64,000 bases of DNA, taken from NCBI RefSeq assembly GCF_036967215.1, contig NZ_CP146016.1:1861337-1925336 (forward strand), in the 5' to 3' direction. Under the pieces are notes generated by a model. The model had not been told where the DNA came from. It saw only the letters and a list, made by a program, of their open reading frames with translations, and did not search any database. Positions 58,296-64,000 of the stretch are shown one piece after another; the stretch's first letter is position 1; the number at the start of each line of letters is the position of its first letter. Both the position numbers and the translations under genes were made by a program. The DNA comes from Sulfolobus tengchongensis. GTDB lineage: Archaea; Thermoproteota; Thermoprotei_A; Sulfolobales; Sulfolobaceae.

Positions 58296-59161
58296 CCTGT
58301 CTCGCCTTTTATACTTTTATCTATAATAGAATTTCTTATGTAGAATATTCTTACTCCAGCAGAAGTTAATTTTCTTATAATTTTTGGTAGATCTCCCCTA
58401 ATTTTTATCTGATTTCCTATAACTTCTATGTATTTATCATCTAACACTTTAAGAGCTCTGCTTACATTATCAACAACTATGTAAAATTCTTCTAGAAAAT
58501 CATTTCGTAATATTTTATTTACTTCACCAAAGAATTTGAGTACTCCGTTACTTATCGCGAGAACGTGAGTTGAGAAGCCTAGAAGTTCTGCAGGGATATG
58601 AGAAGCAATGAGTACAGTTAATCCCATCTTTTCCCTTAAGAGCGTGAAGATATTATAAACTTGATATCGCGAAGTGATATCCAAGTTTGCTGTAGGTTCA
58701 TCAGCTACTATTACCTCAGGGTTTTTCATTAACGCGAAAACTATTTGTAACTTTTGCTTGGTCCCAGTTGATAATTCCCTTACCTTATTTTTCATGAAGT
58801 GAAGTAAGTTAAATTCCTCCAATAACCTTTTAGCATCGTCAACAGAATAATTGAACTCCTCAGAAACTTCTTTAATTATATCAGATACAGTTAAATATGG
58901 TGGGAGATACGGTTTATCCAAGATTACTGCTACTTTTCTTGGTAGCTTATTGCTATTCCAAGGATCTTCTCCTAAAACGCTTAAACTACCCGAGGTTCTA
59001 TTTATAAGACCAGAAATTATTTTAAGGAGCGTGGATTTACCTGCACCGTTAGGACCCATAACTAAAGTTATACTTCTATCTTCTATTGAAAATGTAAGAC
59101 CGTGAAGCACTTCAATGTCTCCATATCTCTTTGTAAGATTATTAGCTTCAATAACTGACAT
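58286..59161 (-). CDS. ABC exporter-type ATPase (canonical)
   Basis: 291-aa ATPase with intact motifs: Walker A GPNGAGKST (about 36-44), signature LSTGTKQKL, Walker B VIVADEPTANLD, switch ASH. The C-terminal extension of about 80 residues is of the CcmA/NatA exporter kind. Its stop overlaps the membrane-protein gene by 10 bp. GTTTTTTAAC about 34 bp upstream gives it its own promoter, separated from the upstream permease gene by a MITE-like repeat. Confidence 0.88.
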   Translation of the reverse strand: MSVIEANNLTKRYGDIEVLHGLTFSIEDRSITLVMGPNGAGKSTLLKIISGLINRTSGSLSVLGEDPWNSNKLPRKVAVILDKPYLPPYLTVSDIIKEVSEEFNYSVDDAKRLLEEFNLLHFMKNKVRELSTGTKQKLQIVFALMKNPEVIVADEPTANLDITSRYQVYNIFTLLREKMGLTVLIASHIPAELLGFSTHVLAISNGVLKFFGEVNKILRNDFLEEFYIVVDNVSRALKVLDDKYIEVIGNQIKIRGDLPKIIRKLTSAGVRIFYIRNSIIDKSIKGETGWE

Positions 59162-59210
59162 TCTTATGTGCTTATTTTCTTACGAGTTAAAAAACTTCTC
59201 AAAAGTAGTT

Positions 59211-59309
59211 GCTTTGGGGGTTTTCAGAAATCTACCCTACTTTTTGTATTCTCTCCATAGTAATGATGCTATATTAAACTACGATAGTTCAAGTATCCCC
59301 CACAAGAGC
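59211..59309 (+). repeat. MITE-like repeat, ~100-bp family, copy 4
   Basis: It runs from GCTTTGGGGGTTTTC through TTGTATTCTCTCCATAGTAAT and TTAAACTACGATAGT to TATCCCCCACAAGAGC. GCTTTGGGGG and CCCCCACAAGAGC are inverted ends. It lies in the 259-bp gap between the canonical ATPase gene and the upstream permease gene, where it may have split one operon. Confidence 0.72.
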
Positions 59310-59420
59310 AAAAAATAGCCACTTAATTTTTACTTTAGCGTTATTCTCCAACATTAAGAAAAAATTGTACACCAACTAAACTACCAACATAGTAGCTTTA
59401 GATAAATAGTCGTTAATCTA

Positions 59421-60470
59421 CTAATGATTCCTCAGCCAGAAATAGCCTAATAATAAAAGAAAAGTTGATATTAGGCAATAAATATATCTGTCATATACTA
59501 TCAAGTTAGTTATATATAGGGCAAGAATTATAGAATAGTATATCATATTCTTACTACCTAAAGGAGAAAGTCCGTATATGCCTAAAGAGAAAGTAAAGGA
59601 ACCTATGGAGTAGGGTATAATCAAATTGATTGTATAGTAGTTTACATTACCCATTACCGTTACTAGAAATAAATAAAATGGTAAAGTGGATAAGCCTATA
59701 ATCAACGGGATCTCAGCTATAAGTTTAGCTAGATAAACCTTTGCTAATCCTACTAACCTTATAATTTCCTTTAACTCTCCTCTAGGAAAAGAGGATAGCA
59801 AGAAGTAGCTTACAAAATCGATTAAGGCAAAATTAGATGATAAAAGAAGAATGAGATACATCTTTAAGGAATCAATTAAGTTACTGTTATTATTATAATA
59901 TTCTAATGTTAAAGGGTTAGGAGATGTAACGTTATCTGAATTCACCACGAAAATTGAGGTATTTGAGTCTATTTGCATTCCGTTAATGTAATTCCTTAGG
60001 GAATAGGGATTTAAGGCGACGAAAGTCTTTCCTTTAACACTTATAATTGAGAGATTTTGACTTGATAATAGTTTTAAATAAAGGGTTCCATAAGCGAATG
60101 TAGTAAATGGCCTCGATATTATGCTGAAATTTAGATTTCCCTCTGACGAATCTATTACAATGTTTATTTTGTTGATACTTTCATATGTGATAGGCAAGCA
60201 TAATGAAAAGGAACCATTGTTCGTCTTTGTGGTTACTCGAGAATCTTCATAAATAGCCTTCACAGTAGAGCTTATTCCTTTGCCTTGAAAGTCAAAAACG
60301 TAACCCGTTACCTTTATTCCGTTTGTAGAATATTCTACGATACCAATAACATTAGCTGATCTAGTTGAAAATTGACCTATTACATATGCTGAAGCTAACG
60401 CTATTAGAATTACATACAAATATATTAATGTCCTTTTAAACTCCTGCGTAAAAGTATAGGAAAACTTCAT
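59421..60470 (-). CDS. ABC permease with an extracytoplasmic carboxypeptidase-regulatory-like domain
   Basis: 349-aa membrane protein. One helix near the N-terminus (about 14-30) is followed by about 170 residues outside the cell. The first part (GIKVTGYVFDFQGKGISSTV, then TKTNNGSFSLCLP) looks like a carboxypeptidase-regulatory or transthyretin-like beta fold. About five helices follow, ending the chain. That layout suits an ABC-2 type permease with an inserted outside domain. It overlaps the degenerate ATPase gene by 35 bp. I know no characterised homologue. Confidence 0.75.
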   Translation of the reverse strand: MKFSYTFTQEFKRTLIYLYVILIALASAYVIGQFSTRSANVIGIVEYSTNGIKVTGYVFDFQGKGISSTVKAIYEDSRVTTKTNNGSFSLCLPITYESINKINIVIDSSEGNLNFSIISRPFTTFAYGTLYLKLLSSQNLSIISVKGKTFVALNPYSLRNYINGMQIDSNTSIFVVNSDNVTSPNPLTLEYYNNNSNLIDSLKMYLILLLSSNFALIDFVSYFLLSSFPRGELKEIIRLVGLAKVYLAKLIAEIPLIIGLSTLPFYLFLVTVMGNVNYYTINLIIPYSIGSFTFSLGIYGLSPLGSKNMIYYSIILALYITNLIVYDRYIYCLISTFLLLLGYFWLRNH

Positions 60471-61149
60471 CTGGCGTCACCCTTATAACTTCGTAATTGA
60501 TACCTTTCTGATTCAAATCCTTCTCAACGCTATTTTCTTTCTCTTTCTCCCAAATTTCCTCATCCTTAAACCTTATTATTTTATATTCTAATTCCTCTTT
60601 AACACCGTCGAAGACTATTTTACCCCTTGAGATTATTATGACCCTATCAATTAAATCCCATATATCCTTAAGGTTATGATGTGCTAAGATAATACCCCCT
60701 TTAAAATTCTTTATCAAGTGCCTAGTTGAAGATGAAATAGGAGATAAGTCGTCAACTAAGAGATAGGTTGGAGAAAAGGGTAAAGAAAGCGCAAAGGACA
60801 ATCTCTTTTTCTCGTCTAACGATAAGTCTTTAACTTTCTTATTGCCATCTAGTCCTACTAACTCTAGGTAATCGTAACGCCTTGTGATATAACTCATGAC
60901 ATCCTTTACCCTAATTGTTGGTATGAACCTAGGTACCTGAGGCATATATGCGATTTTTCGTTTATCGGCTAAGGATATCTCACCATAAGTTGGCTTCATT
61001 TTGCCAGCTAAAATCTCCATTAAGACGGTCTTTCCAGAATTATGAATACCTACAATTCCAACTCTCTCATTCCCCTTTATTTCAAAACTAACACTATTAA
61101 TTATCACATTATCATGAATAACTTTAGTTACATTAACTACCCTAAGCAC
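60436..61149 (-). CDS. Degenerate ABC ATPase partner
   Basis: About 237-aa ABC ATPase-like protein. Walker A is intact (GIHNSGKTVL). The signature is LSLDEKKRL instead of LSGGQ, and the segment after Walker B is LLVDDLSP, with Asp where the catalytic Glu should be. The GTG at 61149 is chosen because GGAGTGAT lies 5 bp upstream and the TATA-like AATATATATGC would place transcription start near 61155. An ATG at 61173 is therefore less likely. It probably pairs with the permease at 59421 and perhaps with the canonical ATPase at 58286. Confidence 0.82.
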   Translation of the reverse strand: MLRVVNVTKVIHDNVIINSVSFEIKGNERVGIVGIHNSGKTVLMEILAGKMKPTYGEISLADKRKIAYMPQVPRFIPTIRVKDVMSYITRRYDYLELVGLDGNKKVKDLSLDEKKRLSFALSLPFSPTYLLVDDLSPISSSTRHLIKNFKGGIILAHHNLKDIWDLIDRVIIISRGKIVFDGVKEELEYKIIRFKDEEIWEKEKENSVEKDLNQKGINYEVIRVTPDEVFLYFYAGV

Positions 61150-61173
61150 ATAAATCACTCCTTTTAAAGGCAT

Positions 61174-61479
61174 ATATATTCGTATTCGAGAGAAATTGAA
61201 GAAAATCGTAGATTAGTTAATGTTAATATAGCCATAGAGCCATTATGACGAAAATTAATATAGCCCTATTATCTCTCGTGTACCTCAACATTCTGTTTGC
61301 AATTAAATTAAGAAAATATCTCTAGTTGATTCAGAAATAATTCTTACAAAAGTATTCAAAAATGCCATCTAATATTGCCATTTTATAATCTTTCCGTACT
61401 AATCAACATACAAAAGATAGAAATCTAAAGCAATACACAACTTTAATTCTTTTAAATTCAAATCCTACTATATTCTGTA
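61174..61479. promoter_or_regulatory. Divergent region between degenerate ATPase and regulator B
   Basis: The region holds both promoters. A direct repeat TTAATATAGCC occurs at 61223-61233 and 61255-61265, 32 bp apart (three helical turns). It could be a paired operator for an HTH_10 protein, whose gene starts at 61480. No similar pair was seen upstream of regulator A, which weakens this. Confidence 0.35.
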
Positions 61480-62142
61480 ATGATAAAAAGCTATACTATC
61501 CTGCTCTCACATGAGGATTGGAGTCTTTATACTGAGAGGTTTAATGAAGAAGAGTTATATGTAAAAGTAAATAAGAGGATTCCCTCACTTGATGGACTTA
61601 CTGAAAACGTCATGGGAATAATTTACGCCAAGGATAAGGATCTCTTTAAACAAATAGTTAAGATACTAAGTAGAAATAAGATGATAGTTGACTTTAAACT
61701 AGTTGACGAATACAAAAACAAAACGGGTATTAGAGCAATTTATACTTCTGTGGAGAGCCTTAGGGGAAGAATTGCTGAAAAACTTCTGAAAAACTGTAAA
61801 ATTTTTAGCATGTCAGAGACAATATATAATGGAATTGAAAGATGGAATATAATAGCCGAATCCGAAGATTTCACTAAAATAATACCGGAAATAAGGGAAC
61901 TTACCTATGAATTTAAAGTCATTGAGGAATCTTCAGACCCTCTTCTGTCTGTTAGGGAGGAATTAACACCAAAAGAACTTGCAGTATTAAAACTAGCCGT
62001 AAGTAAGGGATATTTTGAAACTCCAAAAAGAATAGGTTTAGAGGAATTAGCAAAGGAATTAGGAGTCTCAAAACCAGCAATAATGCAGATCCTAAGAAAG
62101 GCAGTAGCAAAAATAGCAGAGAAAACTATGAAAGAAATCTAG
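61480..62142 (+). CDS. HTH_10 (bacterio-opsin activator type) regulator, copy B
   Basis: 220-aa paralogue of copy A (56356), same length and same blocks throughout (MIKSY, SHEDW, EEEL, LRGRIAEKLL, GIERWNII). HTH_10 domain at about 165-215: LTPKELAVLKLAVSKGYF, then TPKR, then ELAKELGVSKPAIMQILRK. It is divergent from the ABC genes, the classical position of a local regulator. The ATG start follows AT-rich sequence (TTCTTTTAAATTC) about 30 bp upstream. Confidence 0.86.
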   Translation: MIKSYTILLSHEDWSLYTERFNEEELYVKVNKRIPSLDGLTENVMGIIYAKDKDLFKQIVKILSRNKMIVDFKLVDEYKNKTGIRAIYTSVESLRGRIAEKLLKNCKIFSMSETIYNGIERWNIIAESEDFTKIIPEIRELTYEFKVIEESSDPLLSVREELTPKELAVLKLAVSKGYFETPKRIGLEELAKELGVSKPAIMQILRKAVAKIAEKTMKEI

Positions 62143-62179
62143 AAAATTTAATCATAAACATTCTATGACTGAATATTTC

Positions 62180-62305
62180 TTAAAGAGAGCTCAAGATACC
62201 TAATCCTATCATGAATACCCCTAGAAATAGTAATGATAATCTTCCTGCTCTAGTTAAAACGCCAAAATCGCCGTGGAAAACTGTTTTCTTTTTACCATAA
62301 AGTTC
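62180..62305 (-). pseudogene. C-terminal fragment of a membrane-protein gene
   Basis: On the minus strand 41 codons plus a stop read as a basic loop (LYGKKKTVFHGDFGVLTRAG) and a final helix (LSLLFLGVFMIGLGILSSL). There is no start codon at the beginning; the frame opens after a stop at 62306-62308. It lies just beyond the left side of the tnpB element, on the same strand as the truncated membrane gene on the right side. It is probably the other half of one gene split by the insertion. Confidence 0.45.
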
Positions 62306-62548
62306 TTATATGTTGTGAACAAAATCCCTTTACAATACTTACACCAAAATAAGAAAGACTAGAAATATCATACGAACAAAACCTTAACAAGAGTAATGGA
62401 AAAAAAGAAAAGGGGTATTAGTAGTAATAACACCAGTAAAAAGATTAGACAAAAACTAAATCTCACTAGCAATACTTTCATCCCACTCTCTGAGAATTAT
62501 ATAACACATGAGAAATCACAAGAACAAAAAGAAATAAAGTGAGAAGAC

Positions 62549-63832
62549 ATGCAAAAGAACTTAAGAATCAAAACATTCCAACCAGAAACACAATACCTAC
62601 ACCTAACATACACAATAAAAAACAGTGAGAGGAAGAAAAGCAAAGAGTTAATACAAGCATACAAAGAACTACTAAACAAAGGAATAAAATACGTGTTCTC
62701 AAGGATAGTAATAAGAAAGGAGAAAAAGAGGGTTAAAGTATCCCTACCAAAAAAGAAAGACGTGTATAAAGAACTAAGAGAACACTTGATGAAGCAAAAT
62801 AAACACAACCTAGCAAAACACTACGTTGATCAAGCAATACACGACGTGTATTCAATCCTAGAATCATGGAGAAGAAGATTCGAAAAAGGAAAAGCTGAAC
62901 TAAAACCACCACTAGTAAAGAAAGCCTACGTAAGAGTAAAAACAACACTAAGAAAAATTATAGGAAAAAGCGTAAGGATAACAGTCAAACCTCACGAATA
63001 CATCACATACTCTTGGAATAAAACGTGGTTCTCAAAAAGAGTTAATGACTTTGAACTAACAGAACCAATAATAAAGGAGGATAAAGTGCATTTAGTCTTC
63101 AGAAAAGAATTACCAACTATTACACCCCTTGAGATTGTTGCCTTTGACTCAAACCTATTCTCTCTAGATGGTTATGATGGTGAGAAGTTCGTAACAATTT
63201 CATTGAAACAACTTTATTCCTTGAAGTATGGTATGCAAAGGAAGAGGAGTAAGGTTCAGTCTCTAGCTTCTAAGAAGTTTAGGGTTGGGAAGAGGTTGTT
63301 GGGTAAGTACTCTTATCGTGAGAGGAATAGGGTTAATGATTTGATTCACAAATTGGCTAATCTTATTCTTAGTCTTTACAATAATCACGTCCTAGTTTTT
63401 GAAAAGCTTAACAAACAAGAGATGTTTGAGGATGCTGGTGATTCTTTATCAAGGAAATTGTCAAGGACTGTTTGGGGTAGGTTGTTGAGTGTGTTGAAGT
63501 ATAAGGCTTCGTTGTATAATTGTAGGGTTGTTGAGGTGAACCCACGTTTTACATCTAGGTCTTGCCCCAGATGTGGATGGGTTAATTCCCGAATGGTTGG
63601 CAAGACCTTTAAGTGTGTAAAGTGTGGGTTCACGCTTGATAGGCAATTTAATGCATCTCTTAACATTTTCAAGAAGTACTTGAGTAGGTTTAACTTCAAG
63701 ATGTGGGGGTTTTCTCACCCTTTTAGGGTGAGTGGGGTTATCCCCCTAATGGGACGGAGAGGGATGAACATTCGTGACCTCGGTGAAATCCAAGGGTTGA
63801 AAATTGAATACAAAATATATGAAATTCAATGA
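62549..63832 (+). CDS. tnpB: TnpB RNA-guided nuclease of an IS605-group element
   Basis: 427-aa TnpB. The basic helical N-terminal half should bind the guide RNA. The RuvC-I Asp is in IVAFDSN (D200), the RuvC-II Glu in VLVFEKLN (E285), and the zinc ribbon has C339, C342, C356 and C359 (CPRCGW, CVKCGF). The third RuvC motif reads LDRQFNASLNI: Asp lies four residues before Asn (D364), and the usual DxN position is Gln (Q366). The protein may use a shifted Asp or be weakened. GTGAG just upstream is the ribosome site. TnpB cuts DNA at the empty donor site with a guide taken from the element's right flank. Confidence 0.92.
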   Translation: MQKNLRIKTFQPETQYLHLTYTIKNSERKKSKELIQAYKELLNKGIKYVFSRIVIRKEKKRVKVSLPKKKDVYKELREHLMKQNKHNLAKHYVDQAIHDVYSILESWRRRFEKGKAELKPPLVKKAYVRVKTTLRKIIGKSVRITVKPHEYITYSWNKTWFSKRVNDFELTEPIIKEDKVHLVFRKELPTITPLEIVAFDSNLFSLDGYDGEKFVTISLKQLYSLKYGMQRKRSKVQSLASKKFRVGKRLLGKYSYRERNRVNDLIHKLANLILSLYNNHVLVFEKLNKQEMFEDAGDSLSRKLSRTVWGRLLSVLKYKASLYNCRVVEVNPRFTSRSCPRCGWVNSRMVGKTFKCVKCGFTLDRQFNASLNIFKKYLSRFNFKMWGFSHPFRVSGVIPLMGRRGMNIRDLGEIQGLKIEYKIYEIQ

Positions 63833-63842
63833 GACCCAAACC
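63700..63842 (+). ncRNA. Putative omega-RNA (reRNA) scaffold at the right end
   Basis: TnpB guide RNAs come from the 3' end of tnpB and the element's right end. Here CTCACCC-TTTTA-GGGTGAG (63714-63732) is a perfect 7-bp stem, and GGGG-TTAT-CCCC (63734-63745) a second one right after. The second stem survives in the relic as GGGG-TT-CCCC. The guide would start just after GAGACCCAAACC, at 63843. Promoter and 5' end are not visible. Confidence 0.5.
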
Positions 63843-64000
63843 CCTACTATAATATCAACTATAGGATCTAAACTATAATTTCTGAAATATGATAACAATT
63901 GGCCAGTTAAGGCACTTAAAATAGACCATACCAGTGTTAAAGCACCAGCAAATACAGTGGTTGAAATAAATGCTCCTTTAATGTTCTTTTGCATTATCCC
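63843..64000 (-). pseudogene. Membrane-protein gene truncated by the tnpB element
   Basis: The minus-strand frame entering from the right edge encodes about 52 residues (KGAFISTTVFAGALTLVW, then LTGQLLSYFRNY, then DPIVDIIVG) with at least two hydrophobic segments. Coding then runs into the element's right end, where the reading is only element sequence. The remaining C-terminus is probably at 62180-62305. I cannot name the family. The start lies outside or at 63994. Confidence 0.5.

Larger units (their letters stand above)
62310..63842 (+). mobile_element. tnpB-only IS605-group insertion element
   Basis: The element carries tnpB and no tnpA, so it needs a TnpA from elsewhere to move. The right end is set at GAGACCCAAACC (63831-63842), where identity with the relic at 9830-10010 stops. 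The left end is not defined by any second copy here and is placed only roughly, next to the host-gene fragment at 62180-62305. IS605-type elements have no terminal inverted repeats or target duplication, and none is seen. Confidence 0.7.

Noticed and set aside
63385-63718. Minus-strand frames of 85-104 codons within tnpB
   Set aside because: They are antisense to the zinc ribbon and RuvC parts of tnpB and show no independent coding features.
1-64000. tRNA, rRNA or CRISPR loci
   Set aside because: I looked for clover-leaf arms with GTTCGA-type loops, rRNA landmarks and regularly spaced repeats on both strands and found none I could support.

Overview
The window is a 64 kb piece of an AT-rich crenarchaeal chromosome. 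It is almost certainly Sulfolobales and very close to Saccharolobus (Sulfolobus) solfataricus or S. islandicus. The reasons are the gene set itself (a MalA-type GH31 alpha-glucosidase, an AraSTUV-like arabinose ABC importer, Opp/Dpp-type sugar importers with Ser/Thr-rich stalks), a class III (pilin-like) signal peptide on AraS, frequent leaderless promoters with the TATA box about 26 bp before the start codon, GGTGA-type ribosome sites inside operons, and many decayed IS/MITE remnants. No rRNA, tRNA or CRISPR array was seen.

Layout. 1-17.3 kb: two close paralogues of an Opp/Dpp-type sugar-binding protein lie in inverted orientation and bracket a glycan catabolic cluster. The cluster has a GH3 beta-xylosidase/arabinosidase, a small hypothetical protein, a sugar-isomerase-like TIM barrel, a DHDPS-family aldolase, an enolase-superfamily sugar-acid dehydratase, a GH2 glycosidase, a DUF2139-like protein, a GH116 beta-glycosidase and an SMP-30 lactonase. 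17.4-21.3 kb: the four-gene importer (two permeases, two ATPases) that the binding proteins serve. 21.7-26.2 kb: Gfo/Idh/MocA oxidoreductase, a second isomerase-like TIM barrel, and MalA. 26.9-36.0 kb: a second Opp-type importer of cellobiose (Cbt) type, whose two ATPases are fused in one chain, interrupted by an aldo/keto reductase. 36.2-42.2 kb: SGNH hydrolase, HTH_10 regulator, MFS permease, metallo-beta-lactamase hydrolase and acyl-CoA ligase. 42.4-47.2 kb: AraS-T-U-V. 47.5-51.6 kb: SDR dehydrogenase, cyclase-family hydrolase, second DHDPS-family enzyme, ZIP transporter. 51.9-55.8 kb: DrrAB-like exporter, EamA permease, archaeal ATPase. 56.3-62.2 kb: five genes for an uncharacterised ABC exporter-like system between two paralogous HTH_10 regulators. 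62.3-64 kb: a tnpB-only IS605-group element, probably inserted in a membrane-protein gene.

Together the first 50 kb read as a sugar-acquisition island. Extracytoplasmic binding proteins and three ABC importers bring in maltodextrins, beta-glucans or hemicellulose oligomers and pentoses. Intracellular GH2, GH3, GH31 and GH116 enzymes cleave them, and dehydrogenase, lactonase, dehydratase and aldolase genes suggest non-phosphorylative oxidation to 2-keto-3-deoxy acids.

The most interesting unexplained items are: the ABC locus at 57.2-61.1 kb with a degenerate second ATPase and a permease carrying an extracytoplasmic domain, bracketed by duplicated regulators; an ungapped 91-bp repeat present three times near sugar genes; a 204-bp element with terminal inverted repeats and a 4-bp target duplication; a four-copy ~100-bp MITE-like family; and a TnpB whose third RuvC aspartate appears displaced.
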